A stretch of 6,696 bases of DNA from NCBI GenBank assembly GCA_018668795.1, contig JABJBD010000055.1, positions 1 through 6,696 of the forward strand, given 5' to 3'. This DNA is from Candidatus Puniceispirillum sp. GTDB lineage: Bacteria > Pseudomonadota > Alphaproteobacteria > Puniceispirillales > Puniceispirillaceae. This document shows positions 1-6,269 of this stretch, one piece after another (the first letter of the stretch is position 1; each line of letters opens with the position of its first letter). The notes under the pieces were generated by a model. That model saw only the letters and a program-made list of their open reading frames with translations. It was not told the origin of the DNA and made no database searches. A program made the translations under genes and the position numbers.

Positions 1-48
1 AACATGGGAGCTGGCCAAGACTTTACCGGCCGATCCTGTGACCCCGGC

Positions 49-140
49 GGGGGGGTGGCCGAGTGGCTGAAGGCGGCGGTTTGCTAAATCGTTAAAGGAA
101 GAAATTCCTTTCGGGGGTTCGAATCCCTTCCCCTCCGCCA
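49..140 (+). tRNA. tRNA-Ser, anticodon GCT (reads AGC/AGU)
   Basis: A full class II tRNA fold can be drawn by hand. The acceptor stem is 49-55 with 130-136, followed by discriminator G137 and encoded CCA 138-140. The D-stem is 58-60 with 72-74. The anticodon stem is 76-80 with 88-92, with loop TTGCTAA and anticodon GCT at 83-85. The long variable arm is a 7-bp stem (94-100 with 105-111) closed by a GAAA loop. The T-arm is 113-117 with 125-129 around TTCGAAT. The long arm and G73 are typical of serine tRNAs. Unusual points are an all-G 5' acceptor strand giving a G3·U70 wobble (51/134), and two adjacent G·U pairs at the base of the T-stem (49·65 and 50·64). A T-rich run follows at 141-148. The fold is intact, so a functional gene is likely. 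Confidence 0.96.
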
Positions 141-361
141 TTTCTTTTGCCAATAATTATCACCAATCATCGTTAAATCGCTGTTATCCCATGTTTTGCA
201 TGAGTATGTGGAAACATAAGCGATGTCATTATCATTTTGATTCTTGTGGCTTGACGAAGCTACACATTTTTCCCAATAGTAAAGATGCGGCATTAATAGT
301 ACCGTTTTCGGCATATTAATGTTTTGAGCCAAATGCTGCGATAAACCAATAGGGTTGCAGC

Positions 362-979
362 GTGGAATTTTTTATCACTCTAATTTCATTAAGTCTGTCG
401 CTTATCGCTGCTTTCATTAGTAGCGCTACCCTGTGGCTTACCTTGCTCAAAAGAGGGCGACTAATTTGTTTGCGGCCACAATCATTTAATATTGGAAGAT
501 ACTCTTCTCGTGATATATCTGCACCTTATCAGATATTATTGAGGCAGTTGTTTATTGCCACAACTGGCCCAAAGTTACTTTTTATTGAACAACTCTACAT
601 CGAGTTAAGACGAAGTACTTCAGTGCAGCAATTTAACATTTGGGTTTATGGCAAACAAAAGGATTTAGTTAGGGGAAGTGGAGTTAAAATTGGTCATGAC
701 GGCCTAAATGCAGACCATTATTTTCTATTGTCTAAGAATATTAAGAGTTATGCATTTGATAGTGGAAATTATAAATTAGAGTTATACGCCAAAGTGTGGG
801 GTCGCAAAGATGCAATAGTTTTGACTGAATGTAGTTTTGCAATTAACACGGAGCAGAGCAGAGCGTTGACCAGTGGTGAACAATCTTTGAATTTTGATTG
901 GAATAACGAAGAGAAGAACTACACACCATCTTTTGGCGAGCAATATGAGGATGATCGGAGTCACCTGCTGGCCCAATAA
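362..979 (+). CDS. Membrane-anchored protein of unknown function
   Basis: This encodes a 205-residue protein starting at GTG, preceded by AGGG (351-354) at 7-nt spacing; no good in-frame ATG lies nearby. Residues 2-29 form one strongly hydrophobic helix, followed at once by the basic cluster KRGR (30-33). By the positive-inside rule this would leave the rest of the protein in the cytoplasm, which is an inference. The remainder looks beta-rich and soluble, with FNIWVYG at 91-97, LVRGSG at 102-107 and NADHYFLL at 116-123. From memory, this pattern recurs in a family of uncharacterised proteobacterial proteins; I know no function for it. The C-terminal 35 residues are polar and acidic. Six of its 12 arginine codons are AGA or AGG, against 3 of 21 in the oxygenase gene downstream, and the gene is visibly AT-rich. 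It stands alone between a tRNA and an operon, so it may have arrived by transfer. Confidence 0.8.
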   Translation: MEFFITLISLSLSLIAAFISSATLWLTLLKRGRLICLRPQSFNIGRYSSRDISAPYQILLRQLFIATTGPKLLFIEQLYIELRRSTSVQQFNIWVYGKQKDLVRGSGVKIGHDGLNADHYFLLSKNIKSYAFDSGNYKLELYAKVWGRKDAIVLTECSFAINTEQSRALTSGEQSLNFDWNNEEKNYTPSFGEQYEDDRSHLLAQ

Positions 980-1022
980 TTTAAATCCCAATCTGTGTAA
1001 CTGCTCATATATTAATAACGGA

Positions 1023-1047
1023 GGGGGGGCAGTAATCCTGCCCACCC
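1023..1047 (+). terminator. G-rich hairpin, possible terminator
   Basis: The arm GGGGGGGCAG (1023-1032) pairs with CTGCCCACCC (1038-1047), giving nine pairs and one G/A mismatch around the 5-nt loop TAATC. It begins 43 bp after the stop of the orphan gene, where a terminator would be expected. The sequence after the stem is TTAAATGTC rather than a T-run, so intrinsic termination is uncertain. It may instead only stabilise the mRNA 3' end. Confidence 0.4.
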
Positions 1048-1253
1048 CTTAAATGTCAGTCACTTAACCAATCGGAATGTGAGATGCGCGCACTTGGCTA
1101 ACCTAAACACACATAAACCAGAGGGTAAGGTTAAAAACCCATCGTTAAACAACTCATTTTAAAAAGATTTGACTCATATTATTTTTGTTTGCACACTAAC
1201 GATATATTTGGCTTTTCATATCAATCAAATCTAAAGCCGATGGGGGAGTTGCT
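1048..1253 (+). promoter_or_regulatory. Probable promoter and leader region of the oxygenase-transporter operon
   Basis: No convincing gene lies between the hairpin and the oxygenase start, and the stretch 1141-1240 is AT-rich. TATTAT (1177-1182) matches the -10 consensus at five of six positions but has no good -35 element. TTGACT (1169-1174) is a good -35 element but has only the weak CACACT (1192-1197) at 17-bp spacing. A small inverted repeat, TAACCT (1099-1104) and AGGTTA (1128-1133), could be an operator arm, though it is short. The role as the operon's control region is inferred mainly from its position; the exact promoter is not resolved. Confidence 0.3.
1242..1248 (+). promoter_or_regulatory. 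Ribosome binding site fixing a TTG start
   Basis: GGGGGAG ends 5 nt before the TTG at 1254. It supports that non-ATG codon as the oxygenase start. The ATG at 1240 lies in another frame and overlaps this site. Confidence 0.65.
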
Positions 1254-2282
1254 TTGGAGTTTGTATCCGAATCTTGGTATGTTGCAGGATGGTCGCGCAA
1301 CTTTCAGCGCGAGCTTGTTCCCTTGCTTATTCTGGAGCAAAATCTCGTTTTCTTCCGGCAAACCGATGGCAAATTAATCGCGCTAGAGGATCGTTGCCCG
1401 CACCGGCTGTTACCTTTAAGCAAAGGCAAGCTTGTTGGTGATTATGTTCAATGTGGCTATCATGGAATGACCTTTGATGGCACGGGCAAATGCGTCCGCA
1501 TACCAGCACAAGATAACCTGCCACCAAGCGCCTATGTTGATAGTTATCCCGTTGAAGAAAGGCATGGCATTGTCTGGGTTTGGATGGGTAAAAAGGATAA
1601 TGCCAGTTCTGATCTGATTTTTGATATGGCTGAATTTAGCAATATGTCATGGCACACGCATCTTGGTGACGCCCTCCACATAAAGGCAAATTATCTAAAT
1701 GTTGCTGAAAATCTTGTCGATCCAGCGCATGTAAGTTTTGTCCATCCAACAACTCTTGGCAGTGCGGCATCTCAGGATGTGCCAGTTGAAGTTTCAACGT
1801 CCGGCAATCCTATTACTGCTTGGCGATGGATTCGCAACGCGCCTCCTGTTGGGTTCTTTCAAGAATTTGGGGGCTTCACTGGCAATGTTGACCGGTGGCA
1901 TTATTATTACCTTCACCTCCCATCAACGGCGGTTATTGATTTTGGAAGTGCGGCCAGTGATCTAAAGTTAAAGGAAGATGAAAGACATAAAGGTGTTCGC
2001 ATTTTTGCCATTCATTTTGTAACCCCCGTCACGCGCGATTACACGATTGATCACTGGATGCATTTACGAAATGCGGCGATTGATGATGATTACGCATCCA
2101 ACCAAATTGACAGTCTTTTTCGTATTGCCTTTGCCGAAGATAAGGAAATTTTGGAAGCCATCCATGAAGCAGAACAACGGCACCAAAACAGAGCGCCCGT
2201 TCGTATCGCGATTGACCGAGCGCCAGTTGTTTACCGAAAACGTATCAAAGAGTTGATCGAGTCCGGCAGTTGTCCAGACTAA
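1254..2282 (+). CDS. Rieske non-heme iron oxygenase (VanA / dicamba-demethylase type)
   Basis: This encodes 342 residues, the usual length for VanA-type oxygenases. The TTG start gives MEFV followed by SWYVAGW, matching the conserved N-terminus (xWYVA) of the family, and has a good ribosome binding site. The N-terminal Rieske [2Fe-2S] domain shows C48-P-H50 and C67-GY-H70. The catalytic domain has NVAENLVDPAH (149-159) and H164. H159 and H164 are likely mononuclear iron ligands, D156 the residue bridging the two metal sites, and D296 in AEDKEILEAIHE the probable third ligand. These align by recall with C49, H51, C68, H71, D157, H160, H165 and D294 of dicamba monooxygenase. The family is cytoplasmic and uses O2 with electrons from a separate reductase and ferredoxin; many members remove O-methyl groups from aromatic acids. 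No reductase gene is in the window. The importer genes 55 bp downstream suggest that it acts on the imported compound. The exact substrate is unknown. Confidence 0.93.
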   Translation: MEFVSESWYVAGWSRNFQRELVPLLILEQNLVFFRQTDGKLIALEDRCPHRLLPLSKGKLVGDYVQCGYHGMTFDGTGKCVRIPAQDNLPPSAYVDSYPVEERHGIVWVWMGKKDNASSDLIFDMAEFSNMSWHTHLGDALHIKANYLNVAENLVDPAHVSFVHPTTLGSAASQDVPVEVSTSGNPITAWRWIRNAPPVGFFQEFGGFTGNVDRWHYYYLHLPSTAVIDFGSAASDLKLKEDERHKGVRIFAIHFVTPVTRDYTIDHWMHLRNAAIDDDYASNQIDSLFRIAFAEDKEILEAIHEAEQRHQNRAPVRIAIDRAPVVYRKRIKELIESGSCPD

Positions 2283-2337
2283 TTTGAGCCTGCCAAACGA
2301 AACCAAGAATATTTAAACAGCAAAGAGGGAAAGAACT

Positions 2338-3543
2338 ATGAGACTAAAACCTATATTTTCGGCCTTTTTTGGGGCGGCACTAATGGCCACCGCGCCCAAT
2401 GCCGTGGCGATAGCAGATACAATCAAGATTGGTGAAATCAACCATTATAAGCGCATGGCGGCATTCGCCGGGCCCTATAAACAGGGCATCGAGCTGGCAC
2501 TTGAAGAGACCAATGCGAATGGTGGCGTACTGAATAAAAAGGTGGAATTTATCTTCCGCGATGATCAGGGCAAGCCTGGTGAGGCCGTAAAGATTGCCGA
2601 AGAGTTAATGACCCGCGGTGGCGCCGTAATGATTACCGGCACAATCCTTTCTAATGTCGGCTTGGCGATTTCATCATTGGCTGGTGAAAAAGGATATGTC
2701 TATCTTGCATCAGAACCACTTGCTGATTCGATTGTCTGGGCTTCGGGTAATAAATACACATTTCGTCTAAGAACGTCGACATTTATGCAAGCTGCTATGC
2801 TGGCAGAAGAAGCTGCCAAGACAGACGCGAAACGATTTGCAACCATTGCACCGAACTATGCTTATGGAAAAGATGCCGTTGCGGCTTTCAAGCAGAATCT
2901 TTTAAAATTGAAACCCGATGCCGAATTTGTTGCCGAGCAATGGCCCGCGCTGTTTAAAATTGATGCTGGCGCGGAGGTGCAGGCCATCGAAAGGGCAAAG
3001 CCGGATGCGATTTATAATGTCACCTTTGGCCCTGACCTTGCAAAATTTGTGCGCGAAGGAACCACACGTGGTCTGTTTGAAGGGCGAACCGCCTATGGGC
3101 TGTTGACAGGGGAACCGGAATATCTTGACCCACTTGGTGCCGAAGCCCCCGAAGGCTGGGTGGTAACGGGCTATCCCTGGTATGACATTGAGGATGCGGC
3201 TGGCGTTGCCTTTATCAAAAAATACCAGAAGCGTTGGAATGATTATCCGCGAATTGGATCACTTGTTGGTTATATGACCGTTCAGTCAATTGTGGCGGCT
3301 CTTGATAAGGCCGGCTCAACAGAAACCGAGGCTATTCGTGCCGCTTTCGAAAATCTTGATGTCGATACGCCGGTTGGCAAGATTACCTTCCGAGGCATTG
3401 ACCATCAGGCAACCATGGGAGCTTATGTTGGCCGCGTCGCCCTAAAAGACGGCAAAGGTGTGATGGTTGATTGGACCTATAAGGCGGGGGAAAATTATTT
3501 ACCGTCAGACGCCGAGGTGCGCAAATTAAGACCCGCCGATTAA
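2338..3543 (+). CDS. LivK-like periplasmic substrate-binding protein of a HAAT-family ABC importer
   Basis: This encodes 401 residues, with GAGGGA (2325-2330) 7 nt before the ATG. Residues 1-26 are a Sec signal peptide: basic start (R2, K4), hydrophobic core from I6 to about M16, and likely cleavage after A24 (AVA) or A26 (AIA). There is no lipobox cysteine, so it should be a soluble periplasmic protein. The mature part begins DTIKIGEI and shows type I periplasmic-binding features: YKQGIELALEETNANGG (47-63), FIFRDDQGKPGEAVKIAEEL (71-90) and NYAYGKDAV (173-181). It would capture the ligand and deliver it to the permease encoded next. HAAT binding proteins take branched-chain amino acids, amides, urea or aromatic acids. 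The adjacent oxygenase favours a small organic or aromatic acid here, as an inference. It is separated from the oxygenase by 55 bp without a terminator; a weak internal promoter (TTGAGC 2284-2289, AATATT 2308-2313) is possible. Confidence 0.92.
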   Translation: MRLKPIFSAFFGAALMATAPNAVAIADTIKIGEINHYKRMAAFAGPYKQGIELALEETNANGGVLNKKVEFIFRDDQGKPGEAVKIAEELMTRGGAVMITGTILSNVGLAISSLAGEKGYVYLASEPLADSIVWASGNKYTFRLRTSTFMQAAMLAEEAAKTDAKRFATIAPNYAYGKDAVAAFKQNLLKLKPDAEFVAEQWPALFKIDAGAEVQAIERAKPDAIYNVTFGPDLAKFVREGTTRGLFEGRTAYGLLTGEPEYLDPLGAEAPEGWVVTGYPWYDIEDAAGVAFIKKYQKRWNDYPRIGSLVGYMTVQSIVAALDKAGSTETEAIRAAFENLDVDTPVGKITFRGIDHQATMGAYVGRVALKDGKGVMVDWTYKAGENYLPSDAEVRKLRPAD

Positions 3544-3557
3544 GCGGCAAAAAATGA

Positions 3558-3591
3558 CGTGCTGCCCCTTTATAGCAACCGCGGCAGCACG
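3558..3591 (+). terminator. Intercistronic hairpin (attenuator or mRNA stabiliser)
   Basis: CGTGCTGCC (3558-3566) and GGCAGCACG (3583-3591) form a perfect 9-bp stem with a 16-nt loop, followed by a T-rich run at 3597-3603. It lies in the 90-bp gap between the binding-protein stop and the permease start. Such hairpins are common between binding-protein and permease genes, where partial termination or 3'-end protection keeps the binding protein more abundant. The large loop and broken T-run argue for partial rather than full termination. Confidence 0.6.
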
Positions 3592-3633
3592 CTCCATTCT
3601 TTTCACTTATAGGATAGTAAGGTTCTTGCTGAT

Positions 3634-5496
3634 ATGGAGCTGCTGTTTGCGCAACTGATCACCGGACTAGCAAATGCGGGCGCCTTATTCATGGTGGCAT
3701 CGGGGCTTTCACTTATTTTCGGTGTAACGCGGATTGTCAATTTTGCGCATGGCAGCTTTTATATGCTTGGCGCCTATATGGGCTTCACGCTAATGCAAAT
3801 TTTGCCTGGCAGCTTTGGCTTCTGGTCTTCAATTATTTTGGCTGGACTATTTGTGGGCGTCATCGGGCTGCTTGTTGAGGTTCTTGTGTTACGCCCCGTC
3901 TATAAGGCACCAGAATTATTTCAACTTGTCGCGACTTTTGGCGTTATTCTGGTCATTCAGGATTTGACGCTGATGACATGGGGAGCAGAGGATTTGCTTG
4001 GCCCACGCGCACCTGGTCTTATTGGGGTGATAAGGGTTTTTGGTGAGCCAATACCCAAATATGATATCGCGCTGTTGGTCATTACCCCGTTTGTTGCCCT
4101 TGCTCTTTGGTATCTGATCAGCCGGACACGCGTTGGTATTTTGGTACGCGCCGCAACCCAAGACCGAGAAATGGTCAGCGCCCTTGGCGTCAACCAGTCA
4201 TTATTATTTACCGGTGTTTTCTTTTTGGGAAGCGCCCTTGCTGGCCTTGGTGGTGCCTTGCAATTACCCAAAGGCGGGGCTGATCTGTTAATGGATTTCA
4301 ATATCCTTACCGCCATTTTTGTGGTGGTGGTGATTGGTGGCATGGGATCATTACCCGGCGCCTATCTTGCTGCAATTATCATTTCCGTTCTCAATGTTCT
4401 TGGCGTTACCTACCTGCCGCAATCAACCCTCGTGCTGATGTTTGTGGTGATGGTTCTGGTGCTGATGTTACGACCTTACGGGCTATTTGGGCGCGAAGAA
4501 GTGGCAGGCGAGCATGGGCAGGTTGGGGAGCCTGACCGCCCGATAAAACCGGCGAGCCGCCAAGCTCGAATTGCGGTTGGACTTGGCGTGCTCGTGCTGG
4601 CGGCTCTGCCAGCTTATGATTCGCAATTCCTGCCAGTGTTAGCAACAGACATTATGATTTTCTGCCTCTTTGCCGCATCGTTGCATTTTCTGCTTGGACT
4701 TGGTGGGCTGGTTAGTTTTGGCCATGCGGCCTATTTTGGCGGCGGTGCTTATGTTGCCGCTTTGCTGATTGCGCATGCAGATACGCCAATGGAAGTTGCC
4801 TTTTTGCTGGCGCCACTTGGGGCAGGTCTTACAGCGATTATGATTGGCTGGGTTTGCCTGCGTCTTACCGGTGTTTATTTTGCGATGCTGACACTGGCCT
4901 TTGCCCAGCTATTATGGAGCCTTGTTTTCCAATGGGGTGAATTTACTGGCGGAGATGACGGTTTGGTGAATATCTGGCCTGCCGACTGGTTGAATAACAA
5001 CACCAGCTTTTTCTATCTGACTCTGGTGTTATGTGTTGGCGGCGTTATTTTATTGCGCCATTTTGCGCATTCGCCCTTTGGCTATGCATTACGGGCCGCA
5101 CGCGACAGCAAAAGTCGAGCCGAGGCAACCGGGATAAATACTCGCCAGATACAGCTTGTTGCCTTTGGATTTGCTGGCATGATGGCTGGTCTTGCTGGTG
5201 CGCTATTTGTTTTCTCAAAAGGCAGCGTCTTTCCAAACGAGCTGGAAATTGCCCGCAGTTTTGATGCGTTGATTGTGGTGTTTCTCGGCGGTGTCAAAAC
5301 CTTGGCAGGCGGCGTTGTTGGCGGCGTATTCTTCAAAGGGATTGAGGATATCTTGACCCGCTTTACCTATTGGCGGCTGGCACTGGGGCTCATCATCATC
5401 TTTGTCGTTATTGTTGCGCCAAATGGCATTGTTGGTTCGCTACGCCACGGATTGGAACGGCTGAACCTGTTGAAATCATCCAAGGTGGACGAATGA
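3634..5496 (+). CDS. livHM: Fused LivH-LivM permease of a HAAT-family ABC importer
   Basis: This encodes 620 residues, about the sum of separate LivH (about 290) and LivM (about 320 or more). Residues 1-285 are the LivH half, with SLIFGVTRIVNFAHGSFYML (25-44), VVVIGGMGSLPGAYLAA (231-247) and the closing LRPYGLFG (279-286). A hydrophilic stretch of about 26 residues (286-311) links it to the LivM half, which carries GLGGLVSFGHAAYFGGGAYV (355-374) and LTGVYFAMLTLAFAQL (411-426). Each half has a cytoplasmic loop that should contact an ATPase: around RTRVGILVRAATQDREM (164-180) and PFGYALRAARDSKSRAEATG (481-500). Both halves are rich in hydrophobic helices, so the protein spans the inner membrane and forms the whole channel. 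AAGG (3619-3622) lies 11 nt before the ATG. The stop overlaps the livG start by 4 bp. Reading through both halves is uninterrupted, so the fusion is real in this sequence unless the assembly is wrong. Confidence 0.93.
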   Translation: MELLFAQLITGLANAGALFMVASGLSLIFGVTRIVNFAHGSFYMLGAYMGFTLMQILPGSFGFWSSIILAGLFVGVIGLLVEVLVLRPVYKAPELFQLVATFGVILVIQDLTLMTWGAEDLLGPRAPGLIGVIRVFGEPIPKYDIALLVITPFVALALWYLISRTRVGILVRAATQDREMVSALGVNQSLLFTGVFFLGSALAGLGGALQLPKGGADLLMDFNILTAIFVVVVIGGMGSLPGAYLAAIIISVLNVLGVTYLPQSTLVLMFVVMVLVLMLRPYGLFGREEVAGEHGQVGEPDRPIKPASRQARIAVGLGVLVLAALPAYDSQFLPVLATDIMIFCLFAASLHFLLGLGGLVSFGHAAYFGGGAYVAALLIAHADTPMEVAFLLAPLGAGLTAIMIGWVCLRLTGVYFAMLTLAFAQLLWSLVFQWGEFTGGDDGLVNIWPADWLNNNTSFFYLTLVLCVGGVILLRHFAHSPFGYALRAARDSKSRAEATGINTRQIQLVAFGFAGMMAGLAGALFVFSKGSVFPNELEIARSFDALIVVFLGGVKTLAGGVVGGVFFKGIEDILTRFTYWRLALGLIIIFVVIVAPNGIVGSLRHGLERLNLLKSSKVDE

Positions 5497-6269
5497 CAAA
5501 CATTCTGGACATTGAAGGGCTAACCAAAAGTTTTGGGGCCGTTAAAGCGGTTAACAATGTTTCATTCAGCCTGAAACAGGGAGAATTGCTGGCATTGATT
5601 GGCCCAAACGGGGCTGGCAAAAGCACCTGTTTCAATATGCTTATGGGACAGATTAAACCAACTGCAGGAAAGATCCTGCTGAATGGTCAAAACATTACCG
5701 GCATGCCAACGCGGGTTATCTGGCGCATGGGTGTTGGCCGGACATTTCAGATAACTGAGACCTATGCCTCAATGACAGTGGTTGAAAATGTGCAAATGGC
5801 TCTTTTGTCACATGAGCGCAACCTTTTCTCATTTTTGCCCTATGCCAGCCGGATGTATCGCAGCAGGGCAATTGAATTGCTCATAATGGTTGGTATGGCT
5901 GACCAAGCCGAACGCCATTGCGCTGTTTTGGCTTATGGCGATTTGAAACGCCTTGAGCTAGCCATCGCGCTGGCCCACGAGCCAAATCTTCTATTGATGG
6001 ACGAACCAACTGCGGGCATGGCGCCTGCGGAAAGAATAGCGTTAATGAAACTGACCTCTGATCTGGTGGCGTCTCAGGGCATAAGCGTGTTGTTTACCGA
6101 ACATGACATGGATGTCGTTTTTGCCCATTCGCACCGCGTGATGGTGTTGAACCGCGGTGAAATTATTGCCGATGGGCGGGTGAGTGACATTCGTGAAAAC
6201 GCGCTTGTTCAAGAGGTCTATCTTGGCGGCGGCACATTATTTAACAATGAGAGTCCACAGGATGCTTAA
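5493..6269 (+). CDS. livG: LivG-type ATPase of the HAAT-family importer
   Basis: This encodes 258 residues, the usual LivG length. The ATG overlaps the permease stop (ATGA) and has AGGTGG (5483-5488) just upstream. The open frame extends further up, but those codons lie inside the permease gene and do not resemble the family. It has Walker A GPNGAGKST (37-45), Q-loop Q86 in GRTFQIT, signature LAYGDLKRLE (146-155), Walker B LLLMDEP (166-172) and H-loop H204 in TEHDMD. The signature has A-Y where most ABC proteins have S-G/S; LivG proteins commonly read LxYGxxR here, so this is a family trait. With LivF it should form the ATPase pair on the cytoplasmic face of the permease and power import. The ATGA overlap implies translational coupling with the permease. 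A 6-nt substitution-free run before the stop overlaps the livF start. Confidence 0.94.
   Translation: MTNILDIEGLTKSFGAVKAVNNVSFSLKQGELLALIGPNGAGKSTCFNMLMGQIKPTAGKILLNGQNITGMPTRVIWRMGVGRTFQITETYASMTVVENVQMALLSHERNLFSFLPYASRMYRSRAIELLIMVGMADQAERHCAVLAYGDLKRLELAIALAHEPNLLLMDEPTAGMAPAERIALMKLTSDLVASQGISVLFTEHDMDVVFAHSHRVMVLNRGEIIADGRVSDIRENALVQEVYLGGGTLFNNESPQDA

Noticed and set aside
1..48. Possible tail of a gene ending at TGA 39-41
   Set aside because: Only about 12 codons are visible, with no recognisable motif; other frames are equally possible. It cannot be supported.
84..332. Minus-strand open frame of 82 codons overlapping the tRNA
   Set aside because: Its C-terminal part reads GRDSNPR, the familiar false translation of the antisense of a tRNA-Ser gene. 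The rest shows no family signal.
1019..1026. CGGAGGGG resembles the reverse complement of the tRNA 3' end
   Set aside because: Only eight low-complexity bases match and the orientation is inverted, so it is not a duplicated attachment core.
782..1045. Minus-strand frame opposite the end of the orphan gene
   Set aside because: It overlaps the plus-strand gene, runs through the G-rich hairpin and shows no motif. It looks like a shadow.
341..1126. Short direct repeat flanking the orphan gene: ATAAACCA at 341-348 and 1113-1120, each followed by AGGGT
   Set aside because: Eight matching bases plus a gapped five are within chance for AT-rich DNA of this length. No integrase or tRNA-derived sequence is attached, so it was not called an attachment site.
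3916..4645. Several minus-strand frames opposite the permease gene
   Set aside because: They are antisense to a well-supported membrane protein, carry no motif, and have low-complexity composition typical of shadows.
5370..5492. Longer start for the LivG frame inside the permease gene
   Set aside because: The extra 41 residues are unlike LivG. The ATG at 5493 with AGGTGG upstream and the ATGA overlap is the natural start.
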